From Scolanthus callimorphus (Eukaryota; Cnidaria; Anthozoa; Actiniaria; Edwardsiidae), in contig CM066916.1 in the NCBI GenBank assembly GCA_033964015.1, positions 10,022,501 through 10,086,500 of the forward strand: a stretch of DNA of 64,000 bases. The letters are read 5' to 3'. The translations under genes and the position numbers were made by a program. Each line of letters begins with the position of its first letter. The first letter of the stretch is position 1. Below are positions 1 through 13,700 of the stretch, piece after piece. The notes beneath the pieces were generated by a model. It did not search any database, was not told where the DNA came from, and saw only the letters and a program-made list of their open reading frames with translations.

Positions 1-1779
1 CGTTAATATGGCTTAATAAAAGAATGATATCTTATAGTAATCAGGAAACGAAGTCCAGTATCAAAGTCAGCACATCGGTATTAGTGAAACTGCGAAGTTT
101 GGTTAATATTGGTTGAATACTGACGAGATACAATTTTTCTAAATTGATGATTTTTACAAAAATGTATGGTGGTAGCGCATCGATGCGCTACCAGCCTCGT
201 CTTCATGTTTTTGCCCATACAATTCTTTGTAAAAAAAAAAATAGCCAAAAAACTTCATATAATTCATATCTCAGCCAGTTTTCGAGTAATTTTTCCCAAA
301 CTTCTCAGCCTTTCTAATACGAATGTGCTGAATTGAATACTCGTTTCGATGTATTTTCCCATACATGTCTTGCAAAAAAAATATGCCAGAATACGAAGTT
401 TTGAAAATTCATATCTCAGTCAGTTTTCAAGCAATCATCACCAAACTTTGCAATTTTACTAATACGGATGTGTAGAATTGAATACTGGATTTCAGTTTCT
501 GATAACTATGAAATATTATTAACAATTTTGCGCGATAACGTCCTATTGTGCCGTGCCTATAAAGCCGTGCGGTGCCTAATCGCTTTTGCCATTGAAGTTT
601 GAAGAAAATTGTGCAAGGGAAAGGCGACGATTTTCACAGCGCATTTTTTTCGAAATTAGAAGTTAAAAAAAAAAATGCACAACTTCGCAGACAATTCAAC
701 AACGAAAACTCAACAGCGACAACTCAGCAGCGACAACCCCATAGCGACAACTCGGCAGCGACAACTAGCTCCGCAGCTCCGCAGCTCCGCCCATAAGTAG
801 GAGCTTTCATCTAACCTATATATATAGTTGAGGCAGCGCATTTCCAGACCTAGTTATTTTTAGATGCGAATTTGCATTTTAAATTTATTTCTGGTTCCCA
901 AGAGGTCCGCACTGTGCCAAAACACAAGATTGCAGCGGAGGCCAAAACGCGATTTCTCGGGGTATTTTGAGGTTGGGACTTCTGCTATAATTGTTATCCC
1001 AGATACCGAACTGAGTAATAAACTACTATAGACATTTACATGAGGAATTTGACTCGCAGAGTCAGTCTTCGCTTCTTTCCGCCATGTTTATCGATGGAGA
1101 TGATTTATATATACAATATTGAGATCTGGGAGCTGACTGGACGCCGATTGGACAATTTCTGCAAAAATGCGCCACGGATCCAGTACCAAAGATGAAAGCT
1201 CCTATTGATAGGTTCCAGCGTTTACCGTCATACAGGTATAAATAAAATTTCGCACCCTCTCCTTCCCCCTGTAGATCCATAACGACAAATCTGCAACGAC
1301 AACTGAACAGCGACAAATCTGCAACGACAACTGAACAGCGACAACTCCGCAGCGACAACTCGTGACCCCTATCGGCTTCCTTAAAGCGTTATCCCGATTT
1401 TGATAGCCCGATCTGTGAAGTATTGCGGCAATATTCCAAGATAACAAACCAATCAAAACGCGCGATTTGGAGATTCCCGTGTATAGTATATATTAATTTC
1501 GGTTATTCACTGTTTTGGAGCTGTGGAAAGATGCAGGAAGTTTAACACTAAATATTCTTTAAGATTTTCACTTTTCGTTTCTGAATCAGAAAAAACTTAA
1601 ATGGGAGGTAACTTTATATAAAGCGCACAATTTCACAGGAGCCCCTCCTGGTCTATACCAAGGTTGTGAATTTTCTTCGATTTAATGGAAATTTCGAATG
1701 CTGTGCGTAAAAAATTGGTGTGAAAAAGCCAGCGACCCGTGAAATAAATTCACAACCTGTTTAAACTTACAATCTTCAC
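1..1779. other. No gene recognised; short direct repeats and simple-sequence tracts
   Basis: This stretch lies downstream of the last recognised astacin exon. I see no convincing exon. It holds a degenerate direct repeat of roughly 150 bp (about 225-345 and 372-495, both containing AATTCATATCTCAG followed by CAGTTTTC). Two short minisatellite patches built on CAGCGACAACTC lie at about 700-790 and 1277-1362. Further C-terminal astacin exons could lie here or beyond the window edge. Confidence 0.5.
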
Positions 1780-4700
1780 CAGCTTCTGAGCAACTATAGA
1801 TCGTATTTATCTTCTTCAAGTCAAACTTGGAGAAATCATTCTTGTTTCCAAGAACCATGTTCGGGTTATTTTTGGCTGTGATGGTGGGACTACTGCTCTT
1901 GGCGAAGGCCAACGGGTAGTAATGCAGGAGGGAATGTAAATCATAAGGAGTGACGATCTTGCTTGCAAACTTGGCAAAGTTTGCACCAAATCCTGTATGA
2001 AATTAAGAAAAAAATCGAATGTTTGGTGAAACGGGAACATGCAACACTTCTGATACTTGACAAAATTTAGAAAGCAACAACGCATTATTTATGTATGATT
2101 TTCATTCCGAAAAGATTCAAGCTAGGAAATAAAAATCCTACAAAGACATGGCTTGGGCTTTCATTAAAAAGATGTCTTAAGTTACGAAAGCCGAGAAGGG
2201 ACATTGGATTTCAGTGTTCTTAAATACATTCGTTGTTCTTAAAATACACTTCAGAGTTCTTATTTCGTTGTTCTTAAAATACACTTCATAGTTCTTATTT
2301 CGTTGTTCTTAAATTGACTTCAGAGTTCTTAAATTTCGTTGTTCTTAAATTGACTTCAGAGTTCTTATTTCGTTGTTCTTAAATTGACTTCAGAGTTCTT
2401 AAATTTCGTTGTTCTTAAATTGACTTCAGAGTTCTTAAATTTCGTTGTTCTTAAAATGAACTTCAGTGTTGTTAATTTCAGTGTTCTTAAAATTAGGGGG
2501 GAGGGGGTCCGTTTCGTCTTCACTCCTTAGAAGATTGATACGGCCAGTATTCTGGAGAATATTGTGGTCTGGGTATCACAATAAGATCCTTGTTCTAAAA
2601 TATAACTGTTCTGATGCTCTCTGGATCCGCCACTGTAATATATACCGATTTGGATCAATTGTTGATTAACATGTAGCTCTTCTAATTTCGGATTTAGTAA
2701 TGCCACTTTGTTTAGTAGTAACGCTCATAATAGACTAGATAGAAGAGGAAGAGCTACATGTAATTCAATGACAATTTATCCATATCGGTATATAGCCGCC
2801 CGCCAGCTTTCGGCTCGTTCGTTCGATTGTAACATGGCCGTCGTATGATTACAGTGATCATTGATATCGGAACCCCATCGAAGCATTGTGGAATTACAGT
2901 GGCGGATCCAGAGAGGGTTCCAAGGGTTGAGCATCAGAACAGTTATTTTAGAACAGGATCTTATTGTGATACCCAGACCACAATATTCTCCAGAATACTA
3001 ATGGCCGTATCAGTCTTCGAAGGAGTGAAGAAGAAACGGAACCCCCCTTAGTAAAATCCTGGATCGGGTCCTGGATCCACCACTTGGAAATCATTTTAAG
3101 AGCGCCTGTCTGTAAATATCACAGATCGGCGTCAAAATGCGAAATTACAAAATCGCTCAAATTTGGTCAAAAGTTAGGCCTACATGAAGGATTTATGCTG
3201 TGAAAATTTCAGGTCGATCAGATAAATATTTTTCGGGAACGACGACGGAAGTGATTTTCCCGAGCAAACTCGCTATTTCGGGGCATGTTTCACCTAATTC
3301 AAAAGATCGCGAAAAACTCCTATACGTGCTAAATGGACCCAGGTAATAAACACAGATCCTTAAAGACGACAAGATAAGCTTTCATTCAAGTGGTTTGTCA
3401 ACCATTTCCGTTAAAAAATAAATATTTTATGGATTTTTTGAATAATTATCATTTTTTTCGTCTATTTTATCAAGGCCCAAATCGATGGCTAATATCTCCG
3501 ATGAGACGCGGAATTTCTCAAATATTTAATATCCCGGGAAGAAATCTATCCTTCTTCTTCTGATTTATCAAATAAAATTTTGAGGCAATTAAAATCCCGA
3601 ACTTTCACAGCGCAGAAATTGACCTCTATCGATTACCGATAATAGGACACATTCCAGGCACTTCATGTCACGAACTTTCAAAACATTCACTTACCTGGCC
3701 AAGAATCCAGTAATCCACAGCAAATGAACTTCCTCAGTTGTCGAGTAACAGTCTTGCGTGTTGTTTAGAAGGTGCTTTGAGTCAATTCACTCAAAAATCG
3801 TTTCATTCTTGGCAGTATTCCTTCATTATCCCAGTAAACACCAGTATTCGCAAGCAAACAGCAGCGGCTTGTGGGATTCTCCATTTATGCCGAATCTATC
3901 CAAATTCATCCAGCTATTTACATTTCAAGGAAGCAAATAACCCATGTAAATCCTCGGTCGTACGTTATATCCGAGTACTTCATGAAAACCAAGTAAAAAT
4001 TACCGCGACATTCACGCGGTGCGAAAGCATTATTCTCCCGGGGGGGGGGGGGGGGACTCCCAATATTTTAGACGGGGATGCTCGTCGGAAAATTGATTTT
4101 GACCCTAAGGGATAGCAAAATGGGTGTGGCAAACAGAAAATTTACCCTAAAAGAGAGCAAATTTGGCGTAGCGACCGCCGAATTTACCCCTAAAAGATAG
4201 CAAATTTTAGGGTTTTCAACCAAGTTTCCTTTGTAAATATCGGTTCTGGTGTCAGTACCAATATATTTCTGGGCAAGGATTGGCCTGAGACTCCCCTAAG
4301 GGATAGCGCTGATTTTAAACACCCCAAGAGATAGCACGTCTGTCAATTTTATACCCTAAGGGATAGGACGAGCACCCCGTCTGAAAATATGGGGAGTCCC
4401 CCTCCCGGGATTATTCTCCAGCAAACAGCAGCATTCATGCCGAATCTATCCAAATTTATCCAGCTATTTACACTCCACAGAAGCAAATAACCCTTGTAAA
4501 TCTTCGGTCGTATGTTATATCGCAGCAATTCATGAAAATAAAGTAAAATTTTAGCGCGACGTTCACACGACGTTCTCTCTTCGACTGTCAACTGAAGTGC
4601 GTGACCAGCCCTGGGCCTGTCACGCTTTGCCTTGCCTGGCTATGACGTCACAGGCTTTTGCTACCCGCCTAAGAAGTGTAGTTCGGCTGCGAGAGACTAA

Positions 4701-7700
4701 CAACATTGGATTTCGCGCTTGAAAAGGGCTTCATTCCCCAGGAAACAAGACAAGGCAATCACCTCATAAGCAAGGAGCAATTAGTTTTAATTTGATTTCA
4801 AGTGTTGGAATATATTTCTCCTCAAAGTGACCTTTTTAACAGTACTTTCCTGATCCTTGTGCTCGAACTTCGCACCGCGTGAATGTCGCGGTAATTTTTA
4901 CTTGGTTTTCATGAAGTGCTCGGATATAACGTACGGCCGATGATTTACATGGGTATTTACTTCCTTGAAATGTAAATAGCTGGATGAATTTGGATAGATT
5001 CGGCATAAATGGAGATCCCACAAGCCGCTGCTGTTTGCTTGCGAATTCGGGTGTTTACTTTGGGATAACGAAGGAATACTGCCAAGAATGAAACGATTTT
5101 GGAGTGAATTGACTCAAAGCACCTTCTAAACAACACGCAAGACTATTACTCGACAACTGAGGAAGTTCATTTGCTGTGGATTACTGGATTCTTTGCCAGG
5201 TGAGTGAATGTTTTGAAAGTTCGTGACATGAAGTGCCTGGAATGTGTCCTATTATCGGTAATCGATAGAGGTCAATTTCCGCGCTGTGAAAGTTCGGGAT
5301 TTTAATTGCCTCAAAATTTTATTTGATAAATCAGAAGAAGAAGGATAGATCTCTTCCCGGGATATTAAATATTTGAGAAATTCCACGTCTCATCGGAGAT
5401 ATTAGCCATCGATTTGGGCCTTGATAAAATAGACGAAAAAAATGATAATTATTCAAAAATCCATAAAATATTTATTTTTTAACGGAAATGGTTGACAAAC
5501 CACTTGAATGAAAGCTTATCTTGTCGTCTTTAAGGATCTGTGTTTATTACTTGGGTCCATTTAGCACGTATAGGAGTTTTTCGCGATCTTTTGAATTAGG
5601 TGAAACATGCCCCGAAATAGCGAGTTTGCTCGGGAAAATCACTTCCGTCGTCGTTCCCGAAAAATATTTATCTGATCGACCTGAAATTTTCACAGCATAA
5701 ATCCTTCATGTAGGCCTAACTTTGACCAAATTTGAGCGATTTTGTAATTTCGCATTTTGACGCCAATCTGTGATATTTACAGACAGGCGCTCTTAAGAAC
5801 TCGAAAATTTAAGATCTCTGAAGTTTATAAGGACGCGAAAGCTGAGATTTGGCAAAATAAAAATTATATATGAACATACTATAAGAACATAGCTCAGGCT
5901 GTAAGCTTGATGGACTTTGAGAACACCGAAATTTAAGAACTCTGAAGTCAATTTAAGAACAACGAAATTTAAGAACTCTGAAGTCAATTTAAGAACAACG
6001 AAATAAGAACTCTGAAGTGTATTTTAAGAACAACGAAATGTATTTAAGAACACTGAAATCCAATGTCCCTTCTCGGCTTTCGTACTTAAGTAGTTATTCC
6101 AGCAACTTCTCTTTTGCATCTTTCACTTTATAAAAATTAACCATCAGATATAAAGTCGGTGAGAGCTCACGCACCGAAGACACTGCCCTCGCGCCGTTTA
6201 CAAAAACAAGTGTATCTTGCCGAGAAAAAACAAACTCTCCCAAAAAATGCCCTGCAGTGATAGGCCTGGCAGGCAGTCACTATGTTCGAAAGAAGAACAC
6301 TTAGGTAAGCGTGAGTTCGACGTTAAAGTATAGAAATTAGTCATGTGGACCGCTTCACACATATGAATAATAATAACTTCGTAATTTGCGGCATCAATAA
6401 TAAAACCTACAGGCATTGTTTATTATACACAAAAAACGGAACGTTCGTCTACCCTTTTCTGAGGCTTGATGAAATGCGTTTATAAAAAATTCGAGCGCGC
6501 TTCGCGCGCAACGGAGGAAAAATACTTCTACCATGTCAAATAGGGGCCGGGGAATGGCGAAAACGTTTAACAGCTTCATTCTTTTTGCAACCAATAAAAA
6601 TATAGCATAAGAAAATTTGTTGTACCTATACATACAGCAACAAGATTTTCTTATTAAGCAATAAAAGTACTTTCCGCGTGCTCTCTGCTTTCTTACAAAC
6701 ACGAGGGGGATGTTGGGAGAACTGATCAAAACTTGAAAGACACGAGCCGAAGGGGAATGTTTTACACATTCCCCGAGTGTTTGTAAGAAACCAGAGAGCA
6801 CGCAGAAAGTATTTTTATTGCTTTTAGAAAATAACATACACACGCGCGACAGCGTTGCGTGACAATCGTGTTTCTCAGGTCTCTTACAAACACGCTTTTT
6901 AACCAATCAGAATGCGCACATTCACAATACAACATAGGTGTTATTTTCTAAATCCATTTCTGAACCAATATAGTATATAGTATAAGGGAAAATTTTGTTG
7001 ATGCGGATTAGGACGGCCTTTGGGAACAGAACGCCACGGGAACAGGTAGTGCTCGATGCGCAAGATACCCCTCGTGGGTTTATCCTTTTCCACTTTTTGC
7101 GTGTGTCTGCGAAAAAAAAATTCGTACATGGGCTTCGAGTCCGAAAAAAAATTCCTGCACAACCTGATCCCCGAAAAAAAAAATTCATACGCAAAAATAT
7201 TGCTACCCCCCCTCCCCCAATTTCTAATGGTCCACCCCTTATGGCAAATTTAATATTCAATTTCTGGGAGTGCAAGTCTGGAATTCAATCAAGGAAACCT
7301 TTAAATCCAATCCAATTTTAAAAAGCTTCTAACAAATTCCCTTCTGGAAAAATATAAAAATTAAGTTCTATTACTTTTTATTACTGAATTTCCTCTCATT
7401 GTATTAAATCAGTACATTTTCGTTTTCTCTTTTGTTTGTTCCTTGTTCTTTATTGTCTCTTTTGTATTTGCTTGTCCAGCTTCGTATCAATGTATTTTGC
7501 TCTACATTTTCTGTTACAATATTGGCCGTAGCCATTTAGCTCGATTAGCTTCTGCTATTTCTGAATGGCTGCAGTTCATAACCATTTTCTGTCAAAAATG
7601 TTCTTTTAAATCCTTGTATTCTTATTACGAGTGCTAAATATATCTTATTAGAATTATTAGACATTTTAATGTACAATATCGCTGGATATTTTTTCGAGTC

Positions 7701-10700
7701 TTCGGGCGAGACAAAATACAAAGACGAGAAAAAAAAATGTTCAGAGATATTGGGCTTGCAATATTTCAAGATGCAAAGATGCAAAGATGCAGAGATGCAA
7801 AGATGCAAAGATGCAGAGATGCAGAGATGCAAAGATGCAGAGATGCAAGGGAATCAAATTACAGTATTAGTGAAAATTACTAATACAGTGTTGAGACAAA
7901 TACATTATTGGCGGTTGTACGCGGGAGCGGAGTCTGAATTTATTTAGCAATTTCGTATTATTATACCACTTTTAGAAGCTTCAGAATGAAAACAAAAATA
8001 CATAGAACCAAGAGTGGATTACTCTTGATAGAACTCAATTGCCCAGAACCCTTCTTTTACCTTGAGCTCTCCAAGATAATATATTGAACTCATATCATAA
8101 TTCAAGCGGAAAGCGCGAGCCAAAAAACAACGAGAAAACGTCACTTGAACCCGAGAATTGGCGTTTCTACCAAGAAACAAAAAATTCGTTCTGTAAAGTG
8201 TAGCAGCCAGCTAAAACGGTAAACTTAACACACCTTGGTGGGGGAGGGGGCGTAGGGGTTTTCGAGCTTGTCATAAACAGCGTATACCTTTTCCAGATTT
8301 ACCCGGTTTTCGAGTTTTTTTTGTCGTAAACGCGGTTTTTATTTTTAAAATTTTATTAAGTTATACGTTACGCAGAAAGCATCCATTTTCCGCGTTTTAG
8401 TCATAAATAGGGTCAGGTTGAGTTCTATGTAGTTTTGTTTTCATCGTGAAGCTTCTAAAATTGGTATGATAATGCGAAATTGCGAGATAAATCGATACTT
8501 GGCTCACGCGTACAACCGCCAATAATGTATTTATTATGAGACATTGCGGCTGTCAACACTGTATTAGGAATTTTCACTAATGCTGTAATTTGATACCCTT
8601 GCATCTTTGCATCTCTGCATCTTTGCATCTTTGCATCTTTGCATCTCTGCATCTTTGCATCTTTGCATCTTTGCATCTTTGCATCTTGCATCTTGAAATA
8701 GTGCAAGCCGAGATATTGTACATTAAAATTTAATTCTGATTAGTTGTTTATTATCAGACATTCTATTTTCCGCTGTTTTGAAGTGAGAATGGACGAACTT
8801 AGTGAAAATAATTTGGAAGTGTACAATATCACAGGATCTTTGTACTCGCCCCAGTCTCACTCCTGCGATATTCGTACTCCTCTCGTTGCAGTTGGATAAT
8901 AATTAACAACTATCCCCCAAAGGGGAGGTGAATAGTGCTGGATATCTACTATTTCAGGAACCAATCAGAGCGCGCAAAAATGACTATTCACTGATTTGGT
9001 ATATACTAAATACAGATATTGTTGTTGTTGATCGAAACAGGTTCTTCTCGTGGTTTGAACCTACAGTAGTTCTAATGTGCTTCCTAGTCTTTCGGATGAG
9101 ACAATAGATCGAGGTCCCGTCTGCCTTTCCTTCTACCCCTGTTCAAGGTGGACGCTAAAGAATCCATTGCACCCCTCTTAAAGAGCCTGTGTCAGCCGCC
9201 ATTTTGACAGCCTAGCAACATACCAAGTCGGAGAAAGCACCCATTTCCATCGGCTGATTTAGAAAATATAGAGCAATGTTCTCGAGTGAATTTGGTAAAT
9301 CAAATCTGAAACTGTGTTTCTAGATGTCGATTTAGGGATTTCTACACGTAATTCGTCTTCTAATATCGAACGAACGAAAACAATAGCAACGGAGTGGCTG
9401 ACACGGGCTCTTTAAGAGTAGATTGTCTCACGGTGCAATGGCCTAGCTCTCGGATGCATATTTATTGTAAAACAGCCCTCATGATTGTAAGCTGCGCGAC
9501 AGCAATTTGGGCCATCTATATACTGCAGCCCGTTAAGTCCCAACCTCTTTTTGTCTGGGCCTTAGCGGGACGAGAAAAAGGAGAAAAATCAACGCTGGCC
9601 TCCTCGAGCATGTCCCACTGTTACAGCCTGTGAAATGGCTACCATTCTGTTTTCTCGACGTGAAAGAATCCCAATACTCACCGTCTTTAATCTGGTTATC
9701 ATGGATGGTGACGTACTGGTCTCGATCCTCTCTGTTTTGCTCGTGAAAGAACCCCAGCACGTGCATCATCTCGTGTAGCACCTTCCCTTTGTACTGACAA
9801 CCGCTTCCCAGTATCAACTGCTGCTCACCTCCGATGTCACCAAGAACTGAAACACACCTAGAAGAACGGGAGAGAGAAAACGTGCCCGTGCGGGGGTGGG
9901 TCATGGAACTCGCCTATGTTGCATTTGGTTGATATTATCTTAGGCCAGAAACATATAACTTAGTAATTACACCAATTCTGAACAAAACGTATGGGAGTAA
10001 TTACAAAATTGCGAATTACTCACGACAGTCATGTGAAATCCGCTCTGTTTCTGCTTAGGCATGATGCATTTATGTAAGACGATGGTATACACTGGTATCG
10101 TGAGCAAAATTCGAGCACTGATCTTTCACGACTATTGCAGCATTTCTGGTAATAATAGCGCCCCCACTTTCGATGTCAGTGCACTTTCAGTGGTTTTGCC
10201 TCAGCCTTAGTCACGTTGGTACCCAACATAATGCTTAAACAGCACCCACACGGGGAGGCTCCTGTGGCAGCCGTTGACGCATGCGCGAGATTTGATACAG
10301 AGCTGCTAAGAGAAAGAATGTTCTGCGCATGTTCGAACGTGCTCCTGCACCAGCCAATCAGCGAAGGCCCTCAAATGGTTGCCACCAGAGCCTCTTACGC
10401 GAGGTGACGAACCGGGAGCTTTGGGTACGAGAATGTTTTCGATGTTTACATTTATATACGCATGCGCAGTAATTACCCGCTTCCAGATACGATTTTGATG
10501 TAGTCTTTCTCGCCGTTGCGTGGCACCCAGCGAATACATGTCTTGTCTGCGTACTCGGAGACAGCACGGGCTATGCTCTCCACGAGATCAGCTGAAAGGC
10601 CATCTACAGTTGGCAAAAAATGAGTGGTGCTCTTTTTAAAAGACTAAGGTTTGCAGCAGACGTTGCTCAACTTAAAAGGGCAGCAAACCAAGGCTTATAC

Positions 10701-13700
10701 ATTGTCTTCGGTTTGTTCTTTTCTTTTTGCTGGTAAAATGAATGAAACCACTGATCAAGCTGAAATATATTTGCTGAAATATATATTTTTATGTTCGACG
10801 TCAAAACACGCGCCCTAAAAACAATCCTAAAATGCCAAATTGATATTTTGAATTTACGCAGCTGCAATAGGCTTAAAAAAGATAAAAAATAAATAAACCT
10901 CATTTTTCTGTGCGAATTTTACTATAATCAATGCACAGAAGACGTCGACCTCAAGAAAAGAAAGAAAGAATAGGAACTGTCATGACACTCACTTTGAACG
11001 ATATATGGAATTTTCACCACTCTTTTGCCATTTTCATTGGTTGATGGCCATCGCTTGCTTTCGCTTAAGATGACACCGCGCTTCTCGGGCCCGGAATCCT
11101 CTAAGAAGGAATCTTTGCTGATGATTACGTCATCTATCAATCGTTGTCCATCTATCAATTTATTTGATTTAATTAGAATAATAAGAGACATCAAACTAAT
11201 CCAACTTTTATTAATTAACAAAGTATAACAACGCTCTTCTGTTTGTTTTCTCTCCAAAGGATGGCGGTTGGCAGTGGGCGGGGAGACCCACTTCCTAAAG
11301 CGCCGTCTACACGACCAATTTTTCCTTGACAATTTTTCCTTGACAAGGAAACTTCACCGTGTAGACGCGCCAGCAATTTTCCTTGACAATTTTTCCTTGA
11401 CAATTTTATTTTCTCGTGTAGACGATACAAAATTGACAAGTTATCTTTGACAAGTATCCTTGTTGAAAAGCTACGGTCGACTTTGTTTGGTATGCTTCCA
11501 TATTCATAAATCCTTCGGTGCGTAGCAGAAAAACAAAGAAAGAATACTCATGGGAATGCCACGTGATCTGAAATGGGACAACTACGCCCAAGCCGAGGAT
11601 GTCTATTGCACACTGTTGTCTTCTAGTGTGGTGTTAGTGTGTGAATTTATATGGCAAAGCCTCACCTCGCTCATACACTTCAAACGGCGGTGTTGGCGAT
11701 GGGGCACTTTCTTGCTCGGCTATAACATTAAAAAAATGCTTCTGTTAAAGGCCCATCACCAACCAACAGCCTTAGCCAATCAGAGCACCCGAAAAACAAT
11801 GGATCAATTTGAAAACAAAAGAAAACGGGGCACAAAGGCTCCCGGTTGGTGATGGGCCTTTAAACACGCCATATTGAAACACGTTGAATTGGCTTGGCAC
11901 CTCATAACGTAGCTCACTTTACATTTTTACGCCGCAATTCGAGCGAAACAGGTGAAGCGACACGAAAGCAAAACATAATCGGTAGGAAAAAAGCGCGTGC
12001 ACTTTCGGGACATAACTTTATGTTTCATCACTATTGATAAGGGACATTTTAAGTGTTTCAGTTCCTGGTAAAACGCTGGTATCCGCTATCATAATAGATA
12101 AACGAGTACAAACAATACGTACAACACCGGCAATCCTAATTCTAATTCATCCAAACGCAAATGTCAGTTTGTCCACCGTGTTTAGGCCTGGTCTCCATAT
12201 AGTCTTATCTGTCGTATCTGTCGCATCAGTCGACCGTGAAACAATAGAAATTGGAATTATTCTTTTGTTTCACGGTTGACTGATACGACAGATAAGACTA
12301 TGGGAACCAGGTTTGAAGGGGCTCTCGCACGCTCGCTGGCTACTTCTCTGATAAGAAAATAGCTCAAATCGCAATCCAATTCCATCCTTTTGATAATATG
12401 TCAAAACAACCTAGAATGGCATTTTGTCTAACACTTGAAAGGTTTTTCCATTAATCTGGAGGACTATTTTGATTATTACGGGCAAATGTACACGTGTTTT
12501 CACGGTTACAATTTTACTTTAAGTAAAATAATATTTTATGTCCACGGTGGACGAATATTAAGCGTGCGAGAGCCCCTTTAAGGTGACTCATTCGAAATTC
12601 AAAATGCAAATCTTCAAATCTGCGTGCAAGACCAGAGGCGAATGCCGTAACTTTAACAATTTTCTTCTATATAAATAAGCACGTATAATGTTCAAACTTG
12701 CTTACTAAGTTTTTCCAATGCCACAAGCTTCTCGTCTATATACATCTTAGCAAGAAATAATACGTAATAACGACACATTTTAACGCGACATTCTTGTAAT
12801 TAATTTATTGCACTTTCACAATTTCTTTCCTCGGTAGATAATGTTCGAACATTTTAGTAGTTCATGGTATTTGCAAACGGACCTTCGGTAAAGTTTAATG
12901 CATTACTATAAAACATAGTGGCGGTGGAAGAACCCAAAATAATGAGTTTTCGGAGCACTACTAAATTCAATTTAAGCCAAGCAGAATCAGCTCTTAAATT
13001 TTGCCATAGTTGACCATAGTTTACGGCATTTTTATTACCGCTTTTCTGTTCCGACGAAATTTCTGTAACTTAGCTTGATTTGAGATTACTTCAACTGGAA
13101 GCGATTCCTGGAATTTAAGCCAAAAAAAAAAAAACCGGCAAACGTTTTTTCTTGTACGACCTGAATATCATATTTATACATCATTAAAATAGGTTTTGAA
13201 AAAAGAATGATAAAAAATAGAGGAGAAAACACAAATGTTATGGCCTTGAGTTTGCCGTCGCAACTTTGCGCTCTAGACACAGTTGGGTACATTTTGAACA
13301 ATCTCGAAACGCCCATTTCTCTATTTCGCAAGCAAACATCGTCCCTAGATAGCGCCATCTGCCTCGAAAATATGCTTGTAATATTTGATTTGTAATATCA
13401 AATCCTCAGCACTAAGCCTTCCAGAACGACGTTTGAGGAATGACAGAAGAAAACTTTCAAAATCTTTTTAATAGTAGGTGACCGTTTTATAAAAACGCCC
13501 CACGTACAAGTAACCCACCTCTCTGTTTCAGCGGTCCATTCGCCTTTTTATCAAGCGAAGGGCCTGTTTTCGTCTGGTGGTGACTAGGATTCTCGTTATC
13601 TGGAGAAATTGAAAAGAATGGTTTTTAGACCAAGAGAGAATAAATACATAGAGGGCATATGCTGGTTCAAATGAAATACCATTTCAAATGAAATACCACT

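Larger units (their letters stand above)
2181..6085. mobile_element. Outer foldback element, TTAA-flanked, with tandem-repeat arms
   Basis: The ends are inverted: TTAA-GTTACGAAAGCCGAGAAG at 2177-2199 and the complement ending CTTCTCGGCTTTCGTAC-TTAA at 6067-6089. The arms (about 2181-2475 and 5925-6085) are made of 35-40 bp units alternating TTCAGAGTTCTTAAATT and TCGTTGTTCTTAAATT, mirrored on the right as AATTTAAGAACTCTGAA. Two other foldbacks sit between the arms. No transposase is visible. It lies in the astacin intron 1994-9681. Confidence 0.7.

Noticed and set aside
6394..6906. 170-codon minus-strand open frame
   Set aside because: It overlaps the MITE at 6655-6825, has no domain signature, and lies within the astacin intron.
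6922..7321. Overlapping open frames on both strands
   Set aside because: A-rich homopolymer runs and no family motif. Opposite strands are open over the same bases.
7669..7947. Open frame with repeated KDAEMQRC peptides, and its mirror at 8455-8706
   Set aside because: Translation of the octanucleotide microsatellite in the foldback arms.
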